Of a stretch of 43,283 nucleotides of DNA, positions 10,911-21,270 are shown one piece after another. The stretch is from Fragilaria crotonensis (taxonomy: Eukaryota > Bacillariophyta > Fragilariophyceae > Fragilariales > Fragilariaceae), in contig JAKSYS010000536.1 in the NCBI GenBank assembly GCA_022925895.1, forward strand, positions 1 to 43,283. Reading direction: 5' to 3'. Under the pieces are notes generated by a model. It was not told the DNA's origin. It saw nothing but the letters and a program-made list of their open reading frames with translations, and did not search any database. How positions within the stretch are numbered: the first letter of the stretch is position 1; each line of letters opens with the position of its first letter. The translations under genes and the position numbers were made by a program.

Positions 10911-12287
10911 ATGACTGCCGCGGAAGAGAAAGTGAAACGTTTGGCAAAATTGAAAAGCAACACGATTTGCCCAAATTGTGGAACGGAGAAGAAATTTGGT
11001 TTTGGTTCTGTCTGCATCAAGTTTTACACGTTTGTTTGCAATGAATGCAAGTCTAGCCATCAAGCTATATCCCATCGATGCAAGTCAACAACCATGTCCA
11101 GTTGGACTGATGAAGAGGTTGCTGAATTGGAGCGCAAAGGCAACGAATATTGTCTTGGAACCTGGCTAAAGCATGCTCCACCTTGTGGTCAGAACGGTCG
11201 TCCACAGCCCGGAAGTGATTTGACCGTGTACAAACGATTCGTCGTGGATGCTTATGAAAACAAGCGGTACTTTGGAAATTACGACGGACCTGTCTCTGCT
11301 ACCGTTGCCGTTGCTGCGCCTCAGGCACAGGTTGCACCTTGGGCTGCTCCTCCACCACGTAGCGCCGCGAGGACTGATTTCCAAAGGATGAAACAAGTGC
11401 CGGCACCTGCATCGGCCCCGACGCCTCCGTTGGTAGATTTGCTAGACTTTGCTTCTCCCGTTTCTTTGACAACAACAGCAACTCCTGCACCCTCCACGAT
11501 TGATCTCTTTGGTGACTTTACATCGGCACAATCCGAGGCTCCGACCTTTGATGCTTTCGCCGTTCCCTCCAGCCAGGCTCCAGCTCCAGCGGCGAACAAC
11601 GATTTGTTCGAATCTCTTAACCAGAACTCTAACACGATACCAGCTTCATTGGCACCAGCACCAAGATCGGCGGACTTTACTGGATTCACCATGCCGCCAG
11701 CTACTACTACTGCTGCTGCTGGAGCTCCATCGACAGCGTCTGATTTCAGCGGACTTGTGGCCCCGACCGCTTCGACCACTAAAAAGCCAATCATGCGCTC
11801 CAGTGCTCAAAGCGGAGTCATTTCCATGATGAGTGCAGTACCACCGCCTGTCCACCAGTCATATGGCCATCAAATGCCACCACATCAGAATACCACCAGG
11901 ATGCAACAACAGGGTGGAGTCATGATGAATCAGAACATGAGCATGATGGGTGGCTACAACAACCCACAAATGCAGCAGCAGTTTGCGATGCAGCAACAGA
12001 TGGCTATGCCTATGCAACAAAACCAAATGAATGGTTTCGCCATGAATCAGACGGGAGGAGGAACAATCGGTCACGGTTTCGGTGGAATGAATGGTGTCAT
12101 GCATCAATTTGGAGGTATGAGTATGAACAACGGAGGCATGATGGTGGGTGGGATGAACCATGGCGGCATGGCGCATGCTTCCTTCGCGGTGGTACCGCCG
12201 CAACAGCAACGACAAACAATGTCAGACAACGTGATGCCAGGCGGAAACGTTATGGATATGTTGGCGTACACTCAAAAGAAAACCTAA
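10911..12287 (+). CDS. ArfGAP-domain protein, AGFG/AGD14-like
   Basis: Intronless, 458 residues. The N-terminal Zn finger is C20-x2-C23-x19-C43-x2-C46, followed by SSHQAISHRCKSTTMSSWTDEEV. The layout (…CIKFYTFVCNEC…SHRCKS…WT…EV..L…GN) matches plant AGD14 and animal AGFG rather than classical ARF1-GAPs. In those families the residue after the His of C-x3-H is the catalytic Arg; here it is Gln51, so GAP activity may be lost. The middle holds Asp/Phe motifs (DLLDFASP, DLFGDFTS, FDAFAVP) of the kind that bind clathrin adaptors, and the last 160 residues are Met/Gln/Asn/Gly-rich and low-complexity. Likely role: vesicle-coat adaptor at endosome or Golgi membranes (inferred). The frame is intact across the whole gene, unusual in this window. 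Confidence 0.75.
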   Translation: MTAAEEKVKRLAKLKSNTICPNCGTEKKFGFGSVCIKFYTFVCNECKSSHQAISHRCKSTTMSSWTDEEVAELERKGNEYCLGTWLKHAPPCGQNGRPQPGSDLTVYKRFVVDAYENKRYFGNYDGPVSATVAVAAPQAQVAPWAAPPPRSAARTDFQRMKQVPAPASAPTPPLVDLLDFASPVSLTTTATPAPSTIDLFGDFTSAQSEAPTFDAFAVPSSQAPAPAANNDLFESLNQNSNTIPASLAPAPRSADFTGFTMPPATTTAAAGAPSTASDFSGLVAPTASTTKKPIMRSSAQSGVISMMSAVPPPVHQSYGHQMPPHQNTTRMQQQGGVMMNQNMSMMGGYNNPQMQQQFAMQQQMAMPMQQNQMNGFAMNQTGGGTIGHGFGGMNGVMHQFGGMSMNNGGMMVGGMNHGGMAHASFAVVPPQQQRQTMSDNVMPGGNVMDMLAYTQKKT

Positions 12288-13218
12288 AGAGCGACAGTTT
12301 TTGATGTTTCTGTAGAAATGCCCCGAGGAATCGGATCGACTAACTGCTTCCACACGAGCACTTCTTGAGGAGCATTGTCTTTTTGCCAGCCACCGGGCCG
12401 ACCCAGGGTCGCACGTTGGACTAGTATTCATGTCATTGGATCTTGGTCTCTCGGTCAGGATACTGTCGGCTACAGTTCGCTGCGATCTCGCGAGTGATGA
12501 CCCGATAATCTTCTGAACTATTCGGTGCCACATTCGATAACGATATCAGCAAAATCTATGTTAAAAACCAATTTGTTCGTCGTACGTTTCCACGATGGAA
12601 TTTCTGACGACTCGCGCTCACTCTAGGCTGCGTTAATCGCTCTCGACCGATTATCCACGTCAACACGATCGACTTTCTCAGTCAATACTGTCATCCGATG
12701 ATTCGTCTGCGTCTAGTGTATCATCATAGTAGCAGTGAATTAAGCTTTCAAGATCTGCTTTCCAACTATTTGGAGTGTTTAGCGATAGACCAAAGCACAA
12801 CGAAACGTCTCTTGACCCTTGAATTTCGAGAGAATTTGATGAACGAGTACGATACTTGTTATATGATTTGGCATCCAATCTTCGAATGCCCTTCACGTAA
12901 TCCAACATAAACCTTTGAAACTAAAGAGATTAACACGTGTCAATTAGAAATCGGAGTTCCACCTTGTCGGTCAAATGAAGTCCGAGCCTGCATCAAAAGC
13001 TTAAGGTCGACCAGACAAACAGATACAGAGTTTGTTCAGTGAGCGACCGCATCTCGTTGGAATAATATCATCTGAGCCATTCCATTTAAAGTGTACCATT
13101 GCTTGTGCGAGTCAGAGTACGGAACAGGAATCGATGGACGAAAGCAAGGTGGATTTCCACCCAGGGGGACAACATCGAGACTGCCTTCTTGGAATCGTTC
13201 TGAAGTGCGAATGGTTTC
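12288..13218. other. Intergenic between convergent genes, no gene seen
   Basis: About 930 bases lie between the ArfGAP stop and the 3' end of the DUF218-like gene, so both 3' untranslated regions fall here. Small open frames at 12222-12533 and 12678-12910 have no protein-like signal. Confidence 0.5.
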
Positions 13219-14787
13219 TCAAATTCCTTGTCCACCAATCAGCTTCTCTTCTTCGTGCGGTCCAAGTCTCCCCCATTCAGATTGATCCAGAGGTTGATCT
13301 GGGTCACAATAGGTTTGGATCTGAGTCATGCAGTGATTGAGCCACCGGAGTGCCTTCGTGTACTCCGCCTTGCTCACCGACGACTGATGAAGCCCTGCTG
13401 GCCGCACCAGATCAATACATCGCCCCAGGGACAACGTGGCCCCCTCCAAAACAATGTCAACGGTGTCTTCATTATCGGAAAACGTGGTAACTTCCCGCAA
13501 CCCACTTCGCAACCCCGGTGAAGTCCTGTACAGATCTTCCATGAGTGACACCAACTGGTGTCGAATGGCGGCAGCCGTGACGTAGTTGTCTCGCTGAAGG
13601 AATTCCCGTTCTGCCACAACGCCCTTCATGTTGACAAACAGAGGCATGAGCTCTTCGCCCAGCAGATAACAGCGACCCATGAAGGCGCTTGCGTCGTCAT
13701 TGGTGTACGAATAAGGATACGTAGAATACATGTAGCTCCAGGAACATTCGATAATGCCGTGGATAAGATCAGTCGTCTTTCTGTCGTTGCTGTGGTTTTC
13801 AAAGAGAGATAGTTCGTCATCGTATTCTGTATTGATTTCTTCATGCGACCGATCCGTCGTTCGCAGCATCTCAATCGGCCTCAGTGGCGATTGGTTTGGA
13901 GATCTGTGGTGAATGTCATTGAGATTGCACAAGTGATATTCATTTGAAATGAGAGTAAAATGCAAGTGAATCTTTTTGCGGGGCATCTTTCGTTCCATCC
14001 CGTACTCGTCTTTTGGTGATTCCGCCTCTTGACTGATGGCCAGCCATTCTGTGACGTGTTCTTTTCGAATATGTGTCGCAACATGCTGCAAGGCTTTCCT
14101 TCGTTACCGCTCGTACGATCAATAAAGAATTTGATATTGTCTAGGAGATTCCTCGTTGGCGCACACATGTTTGAAGAACATGAAGCCAGCGTCCGAGTCA
14201 GAAACATGATTGCCTTGACGAATCTCTCCACAAAAGCAAATGAGATCAGGATCCAGCTCCTCATTCTTGAGCAATTGTGCCAAGGTTCGTATCCTTGAGG
14301 CGTATTCCACCGTGACTTGATCATCAATGAGGTGCTTTCCGAACAATACAACAATCTCGTGACCAGCTTTTGTTTTCTCTTCGTTGTTAAATCCAAGCAG
14401 TGCTCCTATGGGATCTCTTGATAAATTGATTCGTCCATCTACAAAGTTTGATGACGGACCATTTCCTCGAAGTCTGGCGTCAATTGCTTCGGTCAATTGG
14501 GTTAGCTTTCCAACGCGGTCGTCTCCTGTGACTGTTGACGGTGACCTCACTGTGTTCTTCACGGTGTTTCTCAATGCCCTTGCTCGCGATAAGCGTTTCA
14601 GAACGACACCAATATCTGCGGCTGTCCGCTTCCCTTGCGTTCGTTTACCACGATCTTTCAAGTCTCTGGACGACGTTGCTAGTTGACGAGTCGTTGATGA
14701 TCGAGCATGAAGCCTTATGGAACTGAAGGCGTTGGCACCACCAAGGAGAGTCACTGTCACGAAAAGAAGCAATTTCAAGGATACCAT
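13219..14787 (-). CDS. DUF218 (YdcF/SanA-like) protein with plastid-type targeting presequence
   Basis: About 522 residues. The start MVSLKLLLFVTVTLLGGANA|FSS is a signal peptide followed by Phe at +1 (diatom ASAFAP-type motif), then a Ser/Arg/Thr-rich transit-like segment (IRLHARSSTTRQLATSSR). This indicates import into the secondary plastid. The region EIVVLFGKHLIDDQVTVEYA, with SRIRTLAQLL, then DPDLICFCGEIRQG and SDSDAGFMFF, has the DUF218 layout of beta-strand, RxxxLxxLL helix, strand ending in C-x-G, then an acidic turn. Function in plastids is unknown; bacterial relatives act in envelope metabolism. Two indels (extra base near 14142, missing base near 14096) shift the frame and restore it, with INIKFFIDRTSGNEGK-like sequence readable between them. 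The C-terminal 290 residues have no family I recognise. It is divergent from the ATPase gene, 648 bases away. Confidence 0.55.
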
Positions 14788-15435
14788 GGTGTGATGTGTG
14801 ATGGCGGGTGATGTGTGTGTGTGAGTGTGTCAACTTTCAAGGATAGCAAGGGTTTACTACCGGTAGACCACGACGGTATCGGTGTCGAAGCGTTGGCTGT
14901 ACATACATGTACAGGCAGACAGAAAACCACAACCGGAATTCCGCTTACGGCTAATTCACTCGGGAATCGGGAACCAGGAATGGAATGGAATTTATTAGTT
15001 GGCAACAGTCACGATCCAGCTATTAGTCGTGAGCCGTGAGGCCGTGAGTCTATGTGCAAAGGAGCGATGCTTGTCCTGGGAAATATAGGGATATGATGAC
15101 ATACATAACTATATATGCTACTAGTACTGGTACTATGGGCTGGTCAACAAGAAATGTTGAGGGAGGGATTCACTGCCAGCTTGGCCCAAATATTCTGAAA
15201 CGTCCAACGTGTTGACGAAACGGTCTTTCTCTCTAACATACGTCGTAGTAGAGTATAACATACAACTCGTACTATGTCCTTGTGGTAGTAGTGTCCACAA
15301 GGACAAAATAGTATTGGTCAAACTCAAACATGTGCTTGAAGTGTATGCGTAGATTGAGCTTCCCGGTGGATATGCGGATACCGTGTATACTGTCGCTCCA
15401 TCACGCATTTCGCACTTTCCAACCACTCCGAGGCG
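14788..15435. promoter_or_regulatory. Divergent intergenic region with a short TG tract
   Basis: It must contain the promoters of the DUF218-like gene (leftward) and the ATPase gene (rightward). A short imperfect (TG)n run lies at about 14809-14829, just upstream of the DUF218 start. The stretch 15096-15140 is AT-rich with TATATATG. No site can be assigned with confidence. Confidence 0.35.
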
Positions 15436-18400
15436 ATGGAACGAAACAAGCCTTCCGGCTCAGTATTGACGAGCTACGTGAGAAACCTGCAGCAAAAGCT
15501 TCCCACAGCTGATGAACGAGAGGAAGTAGCGGCTGTGACATTGTCATGGCGCAAAGCTCGAAGCACTTGTACTCAAGATGATAATCCGTTCGTATCGGTG
15601 TCAAAGACCAAACGCATCATTGTGGCGCGGGAAAAGGAACTTCAACTACTTTGCGATCGCTATGAACAAGTTACCACGATGAAACGGACAGAAGTAGTAA
15701 CAATTCACGGTCCATCAGGCGTTGGAAAGACTGCTCTCGTGCGATCCTTCATTAATACGCTTCAAGAAGGTGTATTCCACATGGAAGGAAAATTCAATCA
15801 GCTTCAATCGCGTGCACCGTACGCAGCACTTGCTGCTGCATCAGATCAACTCTGCCACCAAATTATGAAACGTGAGAACAGCATTGAAATACGCGACAGA
15901 ATCAGAGCTGTTCTTGGTCCGGATGTGAGTTTGTTGGGAAATTTGGTTCAAACTTTGTTCAAAATGACAGCAGCGGATGACAATACCACCAGCCACCACA
16001 ACGCTGGCAGTGGCGCTCTGATCTTTACCCGATTCAAGCTTTTGTTTCGAGATTTTCTGCGATGTGTGGCATCTCAGGAAACACCTGTGGTCTTCTTTCT
16101 CGACGACTTGCAATGGGCGGATGTTCCTTCGTTGGAGGTGCTGAAAACACTTCTGACCAATGGTCAGTCTCATTGCATCATGATCGTGTGTGCGTATCGC
16201 GAGGGTGATATGACTGCAGATCAGTTGGAACTATACAACCTTGCTGAGCGCGAAACTGCGGACGCGGACGACTCCTCCGTTAATAGGCAGTTGTCTACCC
16301 ACTGTTCTCGAATCGCTGACATTGCGATTGCCGGATTGGGTCGTGAACCATTCAATCAGCTTGTATCAGGGACGCTTGGAATCAACGACCTTCTTACACA
16401 ATCGCTGAGTACGGTTCTTTGGAACAAGACTCATGGGAATCCGTTCCACACCTTTAATTTTCTACACATGCTCTATCGGAACGGTATGCTCTGGAGAGGG
16501 AACAATGGCACCTGGACTTGGGACGAGGATCGAATTTTGCGAGAAACTAACGTGACGGAGAACCTGGCTGATATTCTGGCGTCAAGAATGCATGCTCTTC
16601 CTGAGCAAGTACGATCAATACTACAAATCGCATCCTTTATTGGGAATGACTTTCCAGCTGCTGTCCTGGTTTTGATCGTGCACGAGGAGCAGGATATGAT
16701 TGAAGTGGAGTACTCCTTCGAACGGCATTCTAAGGAAGTGATTCGCGAGCGCATAGTTGCTGCACTAACGATGGCCGTTGCCGCAGGCCTTTTTAGAGGC
16801 CATGCCTGGAGTTGATCATTTCAAGTTTGCACATGACAAGATTCAAGAAGTGCTGTATGAGACTCTCATGCCTGACAAAATGGAGCGACAGCTGCTGCAC
16901 CAGCGAATCGGTACCTTAATATGGGACTCCGTGAAAGGTATGGCCAAGTCTCAGGCTTCTGATTGGCATATATTCTTGGCGGCGCACAATCTGAATCGAG
17001 CTGTCGACCTCATTGACTATTCGGGTTCAAGGTACGACCTGATCGAACTGAACCTTACAGCTGCGAAACAAGCAATTGAGAAGGCAGCATTCGACACGGC
17101 TGCCGACTTTCTTCGAATTGCAGTATCGCTGGTGCAGAGTGACGATTCATTGTGGGACGATCGCCACGACCTGTGTATCGATGTGTTTCGCTTGGCCGCC
17201 GCAACTGAGATGAATGTGGGAATGTTCTCACGTAGCAGTGTTTTGGTGAAGGAGGTACAGGTCCGAGCAAGGTCTATCCATGAGTACGCTGCAGCATGTT
17301 CCGTGGAAATGGATTCCTTTTCGCTGCAAGGCGACCGAAAAAGGTTCAGTTCTGCTTGGATTGAAAGTGCTCCGACAGCTGGGAGTCAAGTTTCCTCGAA
17401 GGATTGGTAGATTAGTCATCGCCCACGAGATGCTCAAGGTAAAGACAGCTATGGGTAGAAGGTCAATCCCCGAGTTACTGCTCCTTCCGGAAATGACGGA
17501 CGAGACTGTGATATTGGCGTTCAGTCTCATGAATGTCGTAGCAATCAATAGTTATCTTGTGGGGGACCTTTACAAAGCAACGTATGTTATGATCATCTTG
17601 CGGATGATTCGGTTAACGCTCAAGTTCGGCATATCTCCAGATCATTCCCCTGGTGCCTTTGTCGGTTGGGGGTCTATACACTCGGTTTTGGGTAAGTTTG
17701 ATGTTGCTCTGCAAGCTGAACAACTCGCTTTCGACGTTGTAAACAAGTATGGAGTAGAGTCTGTTAGGGCATCAACCCTTATCTACAGCTATTCCATGAA
17801 TCATTTTTGGAGGAATGCCCTAGATTCTAGTGCTCGACGCAACTTTCTAAACGCATACCACATGGCTTTGAGTTATGGACATGTGCAAGTTGCGCAAGCT
17901 GGTGTTATAGCCTGGATGTCTGCCGGTTTATACGTTGATGATTCTCTGGCAGATTTGAACTCTCTCACGAGGCGAATGGTTCAGCAAATGCGAGAATATC
18001 AGATGAGTAACGCTTTGATGGCCCTTCTGCCAATTTGGCAAGTTGTAAGTTCGGATTTTTGGATTGCTTCGTGCCATTTGCCCGCTACAATATGCTTGAT
18101 CTAACGTGGACATTTTAGTTTCTGAATATATGTGGTGACTCATGCAACACGAATCCTGCGAGTTTGACGGGCGAAGCTGTCGACGATGAGGTTGCGCGTG
18201 CGTCGCATCAAATGCATTCCAAAGTGCCACTCATCAACGCGAGGTGCTGTCACTTGATTCTTGGCTTTGTATATGAAGATTGGCAGTCCGTCAAAATCTA
18301 TTTGCCTATTGTTCAAAAATACCAAAAGGAGGTCAAAGGATACTTTGTCATTGGATTCGTGCTCACCTGGTGCGCAGCCTGTAATTATGACATTTATTCC

Positions 18401-18772
18401 TCTGATGGGAGAAGTCGGCATAAAAGGGATGGCCGCCGAGCTCATCGTCGAGTTAAAAAGTGGGCTAGGACTGGAACGACCATGCTTGATGGTCCGAGCA
18501 CCTTCTTGGATGCAATGGAGGGCCTTTGTATTAAGAAAGCTCCTGTGGACCAAGTCGAGATAATGTTTGAGAAAGCGGCGTCTGCGTGCGCTGCCGGACG
18601 ATGCAGATTTTTCGAGGCACTTTCGAACGAACGACTCGCTAGGTTCTTTCATCGCGAAAAGCCTAGCCCAACCAAACGCTCAAAGTATCTGAAAAGGACA
18701 GCTGAACTGTATAGAAGCTGGGGAGCAGTGGCAAAGGCTGAGTTGCTCGAGAACGTGCATGACGATGCATAA
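15436..18772 (+). CDS. Large AAA_16/STAND-type ATPase regulator
   Basis: About 1,086 residues. Residues 65-75 (VAREKELQLLC) open an AAA_16-type module with Walker A GPSGVGKT at 92-99 and Walker B VVFFLDDLQWAD around 218-229. A winged-helix-like region follows (KTHGNPFHTFNFLHMLYRNG, then ILASRMHALP…ILQIASFIG), then FKFAHDKIQEVLYETL and a long TPR-like helical part to the end (GRCRFFEALSNERLARFF). This is the ATPase plus helical module of bacterial-type serine/threonine or histidine kinase regulators (PknK/MalT-like), but no kinase, cyclase or HisKA domain is present. One intron, 18045-18118. Two frame breaks (extra base near 16792 and near 17335) lie in otherwise continuous similarity. Signal transduction is inferred; the substrate and partner are unknown. 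Confidence 0.65.
18045..18118 (+). other. Intron of the ATPase gene
   Basis: Donor GTAAGT after CAA GTT, acceptor CATTTTAG before TTT CTG AAT, phase 0, 74 nt. A CTAAC branch-site word lies about 15-20 bases before the acceptor. The downstream exon is in another frame, and the helical-repeat signal continues. Confidence 0.8.
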
Positions 18773-19358
18773 TTGTGAATTAAGCGTGGTTAGCATGATT
18801 TCACAACGATGATAGACGCGGACTCTGTGTGCTGACATACGTCAATAGTAGTGATCCATTGCTCTTGTTTAGTTGTTGACACTCCCCCCCCCCCTCTTGC
18901 CGTCGTCCCTCAATCTTGTCTTGTCCTCCTGGACAGTTTGGAAGGAACATGGATGCTCATGCCACGGCTTGCCAATCTCAACAGGCACAAGGACAGCACC
19001 GGCCAGAGGCACTCCATACTTCTCAAAGGGAGCATCACCTCACGATATGATACGAACCAGCCCTCCGGTACCAAGAAACCTAGTAGGGCCTATCTTGGGT
19101 TGTTACGTTCAAGACATTTGGCTTGACTGGAGAGTTTTTGGCTTGTCGCTCTGACGAGTGTTGTCACCACGTTCGGCCTATGTGTACACACACGCAATGA
19201 AAAGCCGAATCTCACACACGCGAAGGAGTAGCTAGAATAGTGACGCTACTTTCGAACTCGGACGAGAATGTGAAAAGAAGAAAACTTAATAAATGATTTA
19301 GAACCCATTCGTGACACCCGTGTTATGCGCAACTGCTTTCCTCGTTTGTAGCAATTCA
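18773..19358. other. Intergenic between convergent genes, no gene seen
   Basis: Holds a run of C at about 18884-18894 and short open frames without a protein signal. The 3' ends of the ATPase gene and ALG11 face each other here. Confidence 0.5.
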
Positions 19359-21065
19359 TCACGAAACTAAGCCAGATTGAAGCATGACGGTTTTGAAGGT
19401 CGCATTGAACTTCTCATCGGAAAACCGTGACTGTCTGGCCAATTCTCGAGCAGTTCGAGATTCGTTGACATTCAGAGAAAGCGCATCATTCATGGCATTG
19501 GCAAAGTCTTCCACGGATGTTGCTAAAAATCCAGTTCGTTTCCCATCACCATCACTGGTCACCACCACTATATCTTGTCTGGGTCCACCCGAGTTGTGTG
19601 CCACCACTAAGAATCCCGCCGCTATCATCTCCACAACACCAATCCCAAAATGTTCATTCCACATGGTATGAAGTCCAACACTGGCTTGGGTAAACCAGTT
19701 CTGTTTGACCGAATCTGGTTGATTCAACACAAATTCTACAGAATCCACCGGTCCCAACGATGATACTAGCGATTGAAGTGTTCGCACTCGACTCTCATCC
19801 TCGTCGCCACGACAACTACCAATCAATATCAATTTGGCATTGGTCCATTTCGGATATTTGATTCGGAGCAGTTCCAACGAACGAATCTGTAAAATGTGAT
19901 CTTTTTCAGGACGAAATTGTCCAATGGAAACGACAATGGGAGACTTGCGTTCGAGTGACAAGTTCTTCAACGATCCCGTATCACAGGGAGGAAACACTGT
20001 ATGGATTTTCCGTTTCGTTCCAATCCACAAGGATGCAATATGATTTCGGGTCCATGAGGAATTGACCATGACGAGACAACACATGCTGCCCGCGAGGGAA
20101 TACAAACATGCAAATACAAAGTAGTAGACCAACTTGATGGACGTTGTGATGGGACTGTTGGTCACGGTCGTATCATTGTTGTAGGATGGTCGACAATCCC
20201 ATATCATTGTCAACATGTCCTGCCAGGGAAGAAACAAAAAGGCATAATGTCAATCAAAGCTGAAGAAAGAGGGACGAAGGTCACAAGTCTACCCCTTAGG
20301 ATCTGGAATGGACGTACCACGCTAATGGTTGGGTAGTGTACGAACGCCACCACATGACACCCGGCAAGGATTCGTGCTACGAAATAGGTGAACGCAAAAG
20401 CGGTATTGTCAAAGAAAATGTCTGGAGTGTTTGCGAGCAAGGCCATGATCGCAAAGCGCATAGTTCCCCATGCCTCGGTCATGAGAGAAAAACGAGTCGC
20501 TCAATCTGTTGGATACAACGGGGCTATTAGTAGTGGAGGGACCACATTCGTTTACTTTGTCTGACAGGCCGCTTGAGAGAAATGAGAGACGTACTGAAAA
20601 AGTGTGAGTTGGAGTCGAGATGTACAAAAGTTGGAGTCAAAGACGTTGGAGGAGGGATTGTGAATCGTGACTGGACTTGTTGAAACAGATCTGTGTACCA
20701 TGACGAAAACCACAAAAAGTTAGCGCCAAAACGTTTGTATGGATGCCATGAGCAAGAATGATTTTGTAGAACGCTCTTTCCGTGAAGTTTTCGCTTGCTC
20801 TATCGGTTGTGTACACCAGAACTTCGAACTCCAGTCCTTCCGCATGTAGTTCATCGAGTGCCTGCATTGCTTTCCACAGTACTCGTTCTCCACCACCTCC
20901 CGACGAAAGAAATGGATGAAAGAAGGCAATCTTTTTTCTCCTCCTATAGCTGACTTTTGAAAGACGCGCCTGTAATCGTCGCAGGGCAAAAAGTATACTC
21001 GAAAAACGACAACGCCCACGACAACGATCGATCAAGACGGCCCAGGATGCGACGCCCGTTTTCAA
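19359..21065 (-). CDS. ALG11: GDP-Man:Man3GlcNAc2-PP-dolichol alpha-1,2-mannosyltransferase
   Basis: Glycosyltransferase family 4 enzyme that adds the fourth and fifth mannose to the lipid-linked N-glycan precursor on the cytosolic ER face. Diagnostic blocks in order: AFFHPFLSSGGGGERVLW (N-terminal glycine loop), TPDIFFDNTAFAFTY, VVAFVHYPTIS, VNSSWTRNHIASLW, VVSIGQFRPEKDH, GSCRGDEDESR and HTMWNEHFGIGVVEMIAAG (the sugar-nucleotide EX7E-type region). Joined length is about 480, right for the family. Introns: 20594-20500 (phase 1) and 20317-20220 (phase 0), both with GTACGT donors. A third break between about 20760 and 20691 (acceptor TACACAG at 20691, branch GCTAAC at about 20720) is probably another intron, but I find no good in-phase donor, so an indel is likely there too. 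Start at 21065 gives a basic, partly hydrophobic N-terminus. Confidence 0.88.
20220..20317 (-). other. ALG11 intron, phase 0
   Basis: Minus-strand donor GTACGT after the YPTISV codons, acceptor CCTGGCAG before GAC ATG TTG ACA. It joins the conserved HYPTIS and DML blocks directly, as in other ALG11 proteins. 98 nt. Confidence 0.85.
20500..20594 (-). other. ALG11 intron, phase 1
   Basis: Minus-strand donor GTACGT after TTC A, acceptor TTGAG before CG ACT CGT TTT. The nearer acceptor at CAACAG would bring in an in-frame TGA, which is why the later AG is chosen. A TACTAAT branch word is present. 95 nt. Confidence 0.7.
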
Positions 21066-21242
21066 TGATTGTGTCGTGAAAGGCGACGGTTCATGGAGTC
21101 ACACAAACGTTGGGCAGAGATTTGATTTGGAGGGCACAGTCAGACACAGAGACAAGAAGCCCTTCCGTAGCGGGGAGCACGGACGAGAACAAAGAATACA
21201 TAAATAAAAACAGAATATATCCTACTCCTTTTCAAATTTGGA
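21066..21242. other. Region upstream of ALG11 and left flank of the retrotransposon
   Basis: This short stretch holds the ALG11 promoter side and, at 21219-21230, the word TATCCTACTCCT shared with the dispersed repeat at 10519. No gene seen. Confidence 0.4.
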
Positions 21243-21270
21243 GTGTGTGTGTGTGTGTGTGTGTGTGTGT
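21243..21270. repeat. (GT)14 microsatellite, left flank of retrotransposon
   Basis: Perfect dinucleotide run. A matching (GT)12 run in the same orientation lies at 25440-25463 at the other end of the GC-rich element, as expected if the element inserted into a GT/AC tract. Confidence 0.9.

Noticed and set aside
12678-12910. Overlapping 70-76 residue open frames on both strands between the ArfGAP and DUF218-like genes
   Set aside because: No motif, no codon-usage contrast and mutual overlap; treated as chance.
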